Positions 28,201 through 40,800 of a stretch of 64,000 bases of DNA are shown here, piece by piece. This DNA comes from Siphonodentalium dalli (taxonomy: Eukaryota; Mollusca; Scaphopoda; Gadilida; Siphonodentaliidae). The position numbers and the translations under genes are program-made. The stretch is from contig CP136061.1 in NCBI GenBank assembly GCA_032622095.1, positions 187,246,369-187,310,368 of the forward strand. Reading direction: 5' to 3'. Every line of letters starts with the position of its first letter. The first letter of the stretch is position 1. The notes beneath the pieces are model-generated. The model did no database searches, had not been told where the DNA came from, and saw nothing but the letters and a program-made list of their open reading frames with translations.

Positions 28201-31200
28201 CTTGTTTTGCTGAGAATTTCGAAATTGTCGAGCTATCAAAACATGCATGTAAACAATGCATAAAACTATTGTATCATCACTATATATTGTTCTATCATGG
28301 TAAATGATATATCATTTTGAAGACAAATTATTCGCGGATATGTCAGATGATTAGGCCAAAAAAAAAAAAACATGTCTGTTTCCGATAACATGGGGAAAAT
28401 TTTCCAGGTAGGCAGGCATTTGAAATTGATAAAATAGTGTAGTACACCCTTTTAACATGTATTATAAAATTGGCATGCTTTTATACATGCTAACTGGTAA
28501 TATATTATGCAGCTTGCTGGACTATTATGTCATGTATTAGGTGTTAAAGATATTTTCTAGCTCTAGTATGTGCTCCAGTGTGAAAATTCAATGTATTAGG
28601 CTATGGCCATGGGTTTAGTGTTATTCCTCTTACATACATGTAGTCCATGTAGCTACCAACCCACAATGCAACAGTAGCATCTGATACCTTTATTTACAAA
28701 TTACATGTGACCAGAACAATGTTACTGACTGTTCTTGGATATGCAGGAATAAACATGTTTTGTTCCAATCTTCCCTTGAATATCTCTGGTGTAGATTGGG
28801 CCTGAGATTACACATTTTATGCCATTCTATTCATCACTGCCGACGCAATTTTACAGGTGTTGGTGTTGACATAGATCGTTTTATGGAATAAATACTTGCC
28901 ATTTCAATAAAACCTTTTGTATTTTCATCCCCTCTTATTTCTCTTCATAGATGATCATTATTTTTCAGTGACAACTTGTCCATATTACCAAATCACTAAC
29001 TAGTATTGTGGTTTAAAGTCACCTATTTCCGACTTATTTTGTTACAATCCCGGAAAGTTTTAAATAGCAGAATTGATTACCTGCCAACTTTCAGTGTAAT
29101 TAACAGCAAGTTATCAAATAATCCTTACATGCAGTACATGTATGCACATCAGATGATCAGAAATGTGTGTTTAATACTTTCATACAGTGCGAGTTGTTTC
29201 TCCAGTGGTATCTGCTGCTTGGTCGGAAAACATCAAAGAGAGTCTGTCGTAAATAGTTACAGAGTTTATTCACGTGACCCACTGATGCGTTTGGTTGGTG
29301 ACACAGTGACCCAGTTGTTGTGTCATTCATAACAGACAGTTTATTTAAAGTGGGTTAAAATCGGGTGTATGTGAATATTCAAGGATGCCAATGCATTTTA
29401 ATCTTTGATGACGATTTCGTCTTGTCAATGGTGATGGTGATTTGGTGTCAGACCGGTTTTCCGAAGACCTATTACTACGAAGGCCCACAACTCCGACGGC
29501 CCACAACTCCGAAGACCCGATTCTCCGACGGCCCACAACTCCGAAGACCCGATTCTCCGACGGCCCATAACTCCGAAGATCCGATTCTCCGAAAGCCCAT
29601 AACTCCGAAGGGCCGATTCTCCGAAGACCTATAACTCCGAAGACCTATAACGCCGAAGGGTCGATTCTCCGAAGACCTATAACTCCGAAGGCCCGATTCT
29701 CCGACGGCCCATAACTCCGAAGGTCCGATTCTCCGAAGATTTTGTTTTATCGGGGTATTATCGTTTACTAAATAGTGTACAGTCCAGTGGCGAAGCCAAG
29801 GGGTCCCAAAATTCCAACTGCCCCCATTAAACCTCTACTTGCTATTTCAGACAATATGGGCCCCTACCAAAACATGTCCAATGTCATGTAAACGCCCGGA
29901 AATCGTTCATGGGGCATCAAAATATTCAAACTTTTCCTACTGCCCCCACCTAAATGGGAATCCTGGCCCGCCACTGACTATACACCAGATACTATAACGT
30001 TACGTTGGCCCATGAGATGCCAGAGTAAAATGCACAGGGGTGAACGGGGATGAACTTGTCGCCCCTGTGCATGTTAGGCTACTCTTGACATTCTTGCAGC
30101 GTTTCGTTATAATATACCCGGTGCACCCCAGTGGCGGAGCAAGGGTTCCCATTTAGGGGTGCACATTAATTAGCATATGTGGGGGATATGTGGGGGATAT
30201 ATCATGCATATGATATGCCGAAAGCATATCACGAAGGCCTGATTTGGGGAGCGCATACATGGAAGGGGTGGCCCCCAATCGTTGGTCTGGGGGCTCCCCT
30301 GCATGGGCAGGAACACTGTGAATATTTGAATGCCTAGGAGGGATTTCCTGACGTTTACATGACATTTGACATGTTTTTTTGGGGGCGGTATTCCCTAGGG
30401 CCCCATTGACCCCGCCACTGGACTGTACACTATTTAATAAGCGATAAAACATGATCTTCGGAGAATCGGACCTTCGGAGAATCGGCCCTTCGGAGTTATA
30501 GACCTTCGGAGTTATGGGCGTTCGGAGTTATAGGCCTTCGAAGTTATGGGCTTTCGGAGTTATGGGTCTTCGGAGTTATGGGATTTCGGAGAATCGGGAC
30601 TTCGGAGTTATGGGCTTTCGGAGAATCTGACCTTCGGAGAATCGGACCTTCGGAGTTATGGGTCTTCGGAAAAACGCTACGTAACCGGTGATTTCGGCTT
30701 TTGATGACGCTAAGTTCCAGGACTGATAACGTAATACGGACTTTCATTTTCCCGCCAAAAACGCACATGCTTTTCACTGTTTAATTTTGTCGCGAACAGA
30801 TGGTCTTTCAGGCAAGTTTTGCCCCCAATTAGGCAAAGGAAGTTAAGGGATCTACCGGTATAATTAATACATTGTACTCTTTAAAATACACAGCAGTGTA
30901 CACAGCCCACAAAAGACGAGGGGGGGGGATTTCCGTAGTGACTCGTCAGGGTAGAGTTTGATTTACGCGACGGTATTCACTGCGTAGCATGGCCGACCTA
31001 TAGTTGTCTTATTTTTATCAAGAATGCGCGATCGCGCACATGGCCTATACACATGCGTCAGGTGTGTATGCGATTGGTGATTAGTTCTGCTGTTGGTATT
31101 GGGAAAACCATAGCCATTAACCCAGACAGACAGGTTACTATGGACTTCGTGAAAAAAAAAAAAAAATTGAGGCCGGCAAGAAAATCTCAGCCAGGCCGGG

Positions 31201-34200
31201 TACCGGAAACAGAGACGTTTTTTTTTGGCCTTAGTCATATTCGGGGCTTTACGTGAATGTCGAAGCCACTGGGACGTCTTTTCGATGGAAGTCTGTAATA
31301 TAGTAGAGCAACGGGTGGGACTCGGTCCAAAAACAGCATCATCCCAAACGATATCACAAGCTGTTGTGGATCAAGAAGACTTGATCTAGGTCAGACTCGG
31401 ATACCGACATTCAACATTGTCAGTTTTATCAGTTTTTCAACTGTTGGCGAGTGTCGAAATTCGCAAGCGTTTACAAAGATATAAATACGCATGAGCTGAA
31501 CATTTTCTTCTTCTTTTAACAGGTACAACATTTCCACCGATGATTATGACCCAGACAACACAGACAGTACACAGAATAAAAACACGTGCGTTTTAGTCCA
31601 GCTTTACTAAGTGAAATCGCTCACTCAGTTATTAAAGTACATTGGAATAAGGAGACGAGCGCAGAAGGAGTCCTATTTAAATTGGAGGGATTTGTTAAGA
31701 TAATAAGTGCGACAAACGTCCTCGTTTCTAGAACTTCTCGAAAAAACGGAGTATATTATGTTATTGGTCTGTCCGTCGGTCAAAAGCTGTCCATTCGCTT
31801 TTTTCATTTCCGGATGATAACTGTTGTAAATCTGAACTGAATTGAATTAAATTTGGTATGTGGGTTTACTAGCACAGAACACAGGTCAAGTTTGAATTTG
31901 TGTTCTGCCCGCCAGTTTTCACCAGAGTTATGGTCCTTTGTTGAAATTATCACGGGCGTATTTTTCCACTCCCTATCCTATAGCGATGCTCTGGTTATAT
32001 TGTATGCTGCCCTAAAAAGACACCAGAGTTTTCTTTGTCAAAGTGTATCAAGGGTGGGACGTCTTTTCGTTGCATATGAATTCCATGTATGAAATTACAT
32101 ATACTATAGATTTGTCTACCCATTATGATAACATGATCGCAACACTAGCATGCGATTACTATGATCCATGTTAGATTTGAAGCTTGGTTTATACTGTTGG
32201 CTTAAATGATAGTCTTAGCGACTATCTCAGACAGTGCTCATTGTAAACATTGCATTGGACTACTCCTTGCTGCGTCATATATAACAAGAACAAAGAAACC
32301 CATCCCTTGGTGACGGTGAAATTACTATGATCGGAATAATAAATAGAGTTTTGATGTTGAATTATAAAGTATACTGATATGTACTATTATAGATAAATGT
32401 ACATAACACAACATATTGGAGTTTATGGGTCACTCGCATACATAAAATAATGCACTGGCACATGATCTGTAATGCTGCACCAGCACTGCCTTGGATTAAA
32501 TGTGAAAAGGTGACCCGGACATGGAATACTTGGGTTAATAGAGTCCAATTTAAGTTTACAATGATATTGTATCAAATTCTACCAACAATTACTGTCATCA
32601 AGTTAAGCCACCTCACTACTGACCCATTAATATAAATTATATAGCAGAGCTGTCAACTAATCACTGGTTTTGTTTATGCTGCACCTTGGCATCTCTATTA
32701 AACCTATAACATTTATAATGACCTCAGACCATCTGCAGAGGGATATACTCAGCTGTGCAATGCAGCAAAGATTTTCTAGTCTACTGTATAGCATGTCATG
32801 TGTATTGTTGAACCATTTTTTAAACATTTATAGATACCATATGCACATTGTCATAAGAGACATCAGAAAATGATATATCCATATTATTAGCTAAGTAATC
32901 CAAAGCCATGGGATGGAATTGGTGAACTGGGTTTAATTTCGCACCAAACACATTTACCAGTACATAACACAAGATTTTTGACCAATTTAAACCAAATTCT
33001 TTAAAACAAATAATTCTATTGAGCAAGGAGTTAAATCTAAATAATAATAAATTTGTTTTTAATTATTTAAAAAAACATATTTTGTTTTTATTTGTTTTTG
33101 GTTTTTGGTTAAATTGAGCAAGAAACTAAATCTAATTTTTTTTAAAAGAGTGAATATTTATCGAAAAAGGACCATAACACAGTTAAAAATGATTCGAACT
33201 CAATCAGTCTTTTGGGCTGAGAAATTCATATACAAAATTTGGTTCCGACCATATATAAAATGTTTGAGTTATCGCACCATGCGTAAAGTGTATACAGACA
33301 GAAGGACAGATGGATGGATGAACGAGTGGCCAATCCGGTGGTCGACACTATGGTACATGTATGGGTAAACATAAAAACAAACAACAAGACAGTCAATGAC
33401 TGTGGAGTCACTCACCAGACATGTACAGACGGAGAATTAAGACTGGGACTCTGAAGAATACAATAATCAGTACTTGTCAAATCAATTAAAACAAGTAGTT
33501 CTAAACAGGTAGAGGGTCTTCATTGAACAGTGGGATGGGATATGGGGGTGTCCACCTTGGAATTTATAACTGCACACCCCTCCCCAATAGATCATTGCCC
33601 ATTACCTCCCAACTGGACCAAACTAAATTACAATATTTCAAGATATCCAACTGTTGGAAATGTATCTAAACCTTACTGATAATACCGGTTTATATCAAAA
33701 TTATTACATATAATTTAGGAATCTATATACATGTACTGAACATGAATTCATAGTATAGATAGGGTGGGTGCGGGAGTGTTAAATCTATCTCTGCCCCTAG
33801 TTGAACCAAATGTAAATCCCAATCTATGAGATCCACTTATCTAGTATTTTCAAAGGTTATATTAAAAAAGTTGAAGTGAGTTCATTTTCCTTAAAATAAG
33901 TTATAAACTTAAGGGAAGGTTTATCAACATGGCACCCATGATAATTGTGTTTCTTGAATTCATCAGCATAATAAATGAGACACATCGTTCTCACAGATGA
34001 AAAGGAGTTAATAGCCATAGACATAATATTGTAACACCTAAATGTACAGCTGCTTAGAACAGAGCACAAAGGGATTAATCTAATTTAAATTGAAATGACT
34101 GACACAAATGAACATTATCCAGCCATTTATGTTATTAATGAACACTGTCAGATAAATTAAGATCTCATTTCATACACAAGAGACATTGGAGATAATGGCA

Positions 34201-34854
34201 TGCAGACAAGCTTTATATCGTCGTCAGGTTAGAAGATGACTTCCCATATAATATTGTGACATTAAGAATGTGAAAGAACAACATTTGTAACACGAGTACA
34301 TGTACTTGATCCTTCAATAGGCCAGGGTAATTACAAGTATATGTCTCTGATTTTAACTACATTTTGTGGGGATGAGTCGTCGTACCCTGGCTCGGTACAT
34401 GGCTAGTTTTAGATTTAAAATTAAAACAATTTTCCCATTAATTTTTTGTTTAATAGAGTAAGAATGTCCCTAGCTCCATCCACATTTGCTCCAGTGACGT
34501 CCCTTCAATAAATCTAAATTTAAATTTGAACCCCAGTCCCCCAAGGACCATTCATACCAAAATGAACCCATTCGGCCCGATGGTACTTGAGAAGAAGTTG
34601 TTTTAAGAATTACTATCGAGGGAAAGTTATGTCCCTGGCTTCGCAACTATTTGACCCAGTGACCTCATTTGAACAAGTCTGAATGTGAGTCACGTAGGGA
34701 ACATCCACACAAAATATGAACCCAATCGGTCTGATGGTTCCAGAGAAGATGATGTTGATGACAGACAGATGACAGACGGACGGACGGATGGATGGACGGA
34801 CGAGTAGTAATGACTGTAGCACCACTGGAGACATTGTCTTGAACTGAGACCTCA

Positions 34855-34885
<31 letters not shown>

Positions 34886-37800
34886 ACAGAAAAACTGGAA
34901 TTGTGTCACCCATTAATAATGATCCTTATGAGAATATCGGGCTCAGAAACTCTCCACTGCGGTTGGCGATCAACACTGCACAGTTTGGAAGAACTTTTCA
35001 GGACCGCAGCCACGTTTTCATATTGAAACCGAGAACAGATTCTCTTCTGGGAGCTCACATCTACAATCTCAATGTCCGCGGCAAACGTGGCAACATTGTA
35101 CAGGCATTCCCAGCAGTCGAGTATGATTTCATCCCAACTCACATGTTCATCAACAGGGAAGACTTGGTTCACATACAGTGGACAGGTATGTGTCAAATAA
35201 TCTATCTACAGAATATTATTAATGAGAGCAGCGGTTGTATTCACTGAATTGGACTATATTATTAACCTGTGAGTATATTTAGTATATGGCCAGAAAAACA
35301 AACTAGTTCGTTTCTCATGGAATTTCTTTTCAAAGTGATGAGTGAGGCAGATATTGTATACATTTTGTGGAGCCAGGTATCTATATATTATATATTTATT
35401 GGAGTCCCTTATTCATCAAAGGCTAAATATGGGCAATTATCAGGCCGGGTCTATCACATTTGCCTAAATTTGCCATTAATAATTTAAAATCCACAGATGT
35501 GTAATGAATGTTTTATGACATATGGTCATTGTAAAAATTGTCACACTGTTCACAATTCAGAACTTTTTTTTATGATGAGCAGATTCACACAGCTCACAAA
35601 CAATATACCACAAAATGATGAACAACTGGCACTACAATGAGTCTCACCAAATAACCCAGCATACTGTACAATTCACGGATAAAATTGAATTTTGAAAATC
35701 TTGTATATCACGATCAACAGAAAACGTGCACAATTTTGGTAAAGTGAATAAATGTAACTAGTTGCAAAATAGAGATATAACGAATATCTGGACTGTAAAT
35801 AGAAGTTTTGCCCAACATCCAAAATAGGGTAGAAAGACACCATCAGCCTGACTGAGCATGACTAACCCTGGGTTCTAATTGAGCACTGGCATCTAGCCTT
35901 ATTTAACGGGGTTGCGCTTGGAATGTGGCAGTACAGTAATGCCCTAAGTAATCGACTCCTTAACCACAGCAGAATTATGGGTAACTTTTCCGGATTTAGT
36001 CCGAAATATGGCAACAAGCCATATTTCCGACTAAATCCTGAAAAGTTATACCCATAATTATGTTGTGGTTAAGGAGGCGATTATTTAGAGCATTACTGTA
36101 TATTAATACATGTATTTATTTCTAGAGACAAAGTTTTCCCTGAGAAACAAACAATTTTGTTTATCTGAACTTGTATAACGACCCCTGTCTGCATTTTGCA
36201 AACATGGTCAATGGTGTGATAAAATCATCTTAAGTGAATAATTTTCAGCTCTTCCTTATGAATACCCTGGCTGTTGAAGCTCCTCCAGGGTATAAACCAC
36301 CTGGTCTATATTATAGTACTGTCTGGTGGACATCACTCTACCACGTATGATGTTCACAACCTTACATGGATCAGCAGGAAAGTGGGGTAGGTTGCGCAAA
36401 ATTTTCACTATTATGCAGACAATTTATTTTTGTCATCTCTGTAAACTTATATTAAAAGGACGTGGGTAGATGTGATAAATCATAAAACAGTCTGTAAATA
36501 AATCATCACAGAGACGAACATGAACACAGATTCACAACAATAATTTGCATTTTGAAGCAACCCAGTAAACATGCCAGCTTGTGGCCGGTACCAGCTTTTG
36601 CACGCGGGCACCTTGTATTGTGAATTTGTGATGATTTAGTCGGAAATAATACGAGGTGGATTTTGCGTTGGATTGCCGGCTTGTTGCCTACATATGGCCG
36701 GTACCGACTACCTGCATGAAATATTTGCCATCATGTAATATTATTGTTGGTACTGGTTTGCCTGTGCCGGACGTTACCGACTGACTGTCGGCAACCATCG
36801 CGGCATGCCGACTCGGCACCGGCCTGAATAGGCTACCATCACCGTATTACATTCTATAAACTGAACAAATATAAACTTTCCATGACTTTTGAATTATATA
36901 ATATCAGAACATGTCAAATAACCTTGTATTGTGAATTTGTGATGATTTAATGGGAAATAATAGGAGGTGGATTTTGCGTCGGATTGCCAGCTTGTTGCCT
37001 ACATATGGCCGGTACCGACTACCTGCACGGAATATTTGCCATCATGTTGGTACTGGGTTGCCTGTACCGGCCGGTGCCGGTAGACTGTTGGCATGCCGGT
37101 GCCAGCACTGCCGGTATGAACCAGAATGTGGCCGGTACCGGCCGGCACCGGCATGTTTACTGGGAACTGTTATGTAAACATCACTTTACAGAAATTTGCC
37201 AACAAACATCGTTGGTCGTGCCATTAATTAAAATAGTTTAGTCTCGATCTGTTTTTCAGAATATTGTTTAATGTTTTGAACTTTTCCAATGTTTTACTGT
37301 TTTGATTGTAATTTTTATATCATAGTGGGCCTTGATTGGTAATGTACCATCTCATTATTGGATAATAATTAATAATAAAAATAACAATAGAGTTTATCTA
37401 TTTTTACATGTACTTGTTGACGATGATCATTACTTTCCATGTGTACCCACTGTGAAGGAATTGCCTTCCTTTTAAGTGTATTGTTACAGGAGCTAAATTA
37501 TTATAAATGTAAACCTGTGTAGACGATCATTTCTATTGTTGTTAATCAGACCGAAAACTTATTGTTTGAATATAAGAAGTATTGTGCTAGCTAGAGCAGT
37601 ATCGTAAATATTTTCAATATTTTATATCAGAGCTACTTACAGAAGAGATCATTTCAGACCTTTGAGGCAAGAATTGCCCATTAATTTGCGGTTTAACCCT
37701 TTATTTGCCAAACGGATTCTCCTACTCAGTTATAATAGTAAACATTGGAGTGGTCTATTATTCATCTACAGGGGGGTGTACATGTACATGCAAAAAGATA

Positions 37801-40800
37801 ATAAAAGTGCAGAATTTGTATTTAAATGCCATTAGGCCATTTTTTAATACTTACTATCTGAACATTTCCTAAGGGAACTACTCACCAATGACGGTATGTT
37901 GGAAAGTAAGTGACTCGAGCTATATATACATCAAAATTGCAAGTGGGATGTCTGTTGTAAAAACATCCTGGTAACAAACTTAACAAAAATGTGTATGTTT
38001 GTCATATCTATTAACAAACAGTCTCTGTGGAATAAAAACTGAAAAAACATCTGTTATTTCAGGTTCTAACACGCATACCAATGGAGGTCCAGCAGGTGAT
38101 GGACAAGCTGGCGATGCTGGACAGGGGCGTGATGGTAAGACAATGGGTCTTTCCATAGCTGTCAATCAAAATAATTATTAATAGTAATAATAATATTCTA
38201 CCATCAGCGACTGAGTCGGTCGTTTGCTGCATTAAACAAACAGATGCCAATATTTGCTCACACTAATTTAGAAATATGTACATACATTCAGTGTTAAATT
38301 GGTCATATTCAAACTATGTACTGAACTTGCGATTTGTACTCTGATGATGGAAATTCATTCATGTCTTATAATAACACATATACTGTTTTTCGTGTTGTAT
38401 GACAGTCATAATATTTTTCACATGTAAAGACGAGAACAGGGTATGTTCTTGTGTGTGAAAATTAGCAGACTGTAACATCAGTTATTTTATTTGAGCAGAT
38501 GACTGTCTCCTAGCATTGCTAGCAACCATTGTGGTCCTCTCACTATTATGTTTGGCTGTGGAATTATCCGTTACCCATAAAATCTGCTATTTGCACTATT
38601 AGTAAGTTTTGTATATCTCAGAAAAATAATGAGATCGATACAATTAAAGATCCCATTCATAGGACGTATTGATGGTCAGATATTGACTTTCAGAAGCCAC
38701 TTTAACCATATTTTAAATATTGGTCATGCAATTGCTTCACATGAGTAGTAGTGTCATATAGAATGTAACAAAGTATGCTTCATTCTCACTGTCTACTGAA
38801 GAATTACTGTTTGGGGGGGGATGTTGCATGAGCTTTGTTTGGAAATAGAACTCTTACCTCCAGATATTATTTTTCAGCTGGGCATACAGAGTTTTATTCT
38901 GTCAATACTTGAAGTGTAACATTAACATTTTTCAAATGTGAACCTCCCAGCTATATAATCAATAATACTGAATCATTTAATTTAAGCCAAACAAAAAAAG
39001 GGTTTTGGTTCTCGGTCAATTTTTTATCAAATCAATGAGGGAGGGTTTTATTTTTATTTTTTCTGCACATAGTAAGCATGGATAAAGATACCTTACTCTG
39101 TCTAGTAATAATCAGAAATGTAGAGGGAACTGTTATGCATATAAACGCATAAAAATGACATTGTACAACAAGTGTATGACTGGGATTACCTAACATTTTA
39201 TAATGCCCCTGATATTCACTATTGTTATTGTTGTCTAAAAACTGATACCTCTCCATTCTAATATGTGATCCTGAATTAAGGAAACAATTTAGCATCTATT
39301 CTTAAATTAGATTCAAAGTCAACTTATAAATAATACGATCAAATTCCAGGTACGGACAGGCATAATTTCGTGCAGATGCAGGACCCTAATTATAACTACC
39401 CTACCCCCTGGGAGCAGGCGACTATGATTAAGGAGGCAGAAGTTAAATGGATCGCTCATAGTGGAACAGGCCTCAGTTCAATGGACACTGCTATCAACTT
39501 AGCTTCATCTGGGTACTACCAGTAAGTGAATAATTAAGAAATTTTATGATTGTATGTAAAATTAATTCATGTCATTGTATGAATGTATGTTAGATTCCCC
39601 CATATCGCATGGATGTATGTAAGATTCACCATATCATTGTATGAATATATGTAAGAATCACATGTCATTGTATGAATGTACATGTATGTAAGATTCCCCC
39701 ATGTCACTGTATGAATGTATGTAAGGTTCCCCCATATCACTGTATGAATGTATGTAAGATTCCCCCATGTCACTGTATGAATGTACATGTATGTCAGATT
39801 CCCCCATGTCACTGTATGAATGTATGTAAGATTCCCCCATATCACTGTATGAATGTATGTAAGATTCCCCCATGTCACTGTATGAATGTACATGTATGTC
39901 AGATTCCCCCATGTCACTGTAGGAATATATGTAAGATTCCCCATGTCATTGTATGAATGTACATGTATGTAAGATTCCCCCATGTCACGGTATGAATGTA
40001 TGTAAGATTCCCCATGTCATTGTATGAATGTACATGTATGTAAGATTCCCCCATGTCACTGTATGAATGTATGTAAGATTCCCCATGTCATTGTATGAAT
40101 GTACATGTATGTAAGATTCCCCCATGTCACTGTATGAATATATGTAAGATTCCCCCATGTCACTGTATGAATATATGTAAGATTCCCTCAGATCATCGTA
40201 TAAATATATGTAAGATTCCTCCATGTCAATGTATGAATCTATGTAAGATTCCCCATGTCACAGTATGAATGTATGCAAGATTCCCCCATATCGTATGGAT
40301 GTATGTAAGTTTCCACCATATTATCGTATGAATGTATGTAAGATTCCCCATGTCATCGCATGAATGTATGTAAGATTCCCCATGTCACTGTATGAATGTA
40401 TGTAAGATTCCCCCATGTCATTGTATGAATGTATGTAAGATTCCTCCATGTCATTGTATGAATGTACATGTATGTAAGATTCCCCCATGTCACTGTATGA
40501 ATGTATGTAAGATTCCCCCATGTCACTGTATGAATATATGTAAGATTCCCTCAGATCATCGTATAAATATATGTAAGATTCCTCCATGTCAATGTATGAA
40601 TCTATGTAAGATTCCCCATGTCACAGTATGAATGTATGCAAGATTCCCCCATATCGTATGGATGTATGTAAGTTTCCACCATATTATCGTATGTAAGATT
40701 CCCCATGTCATCGCATGAATGTATGTAAGATTCCCCATGTCACTGTATGAATGTACATGTATGTAAGATTCCCCCCATGTCTGTCACTCTATGAATGTAT

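Noticed and set aside
29006-29332. 108-codon + strand ORF
   Set aside because: No recognisable domain, lies within copy A intron 6, no splice-site support.
31586-32092. Two ORFs directly after copy A exon 7 as an extension of the gene
   Set aside because: Exon 7 joins exon 8 in phase with strong family similarity; these ORFs have none and begin after a consensus donor.
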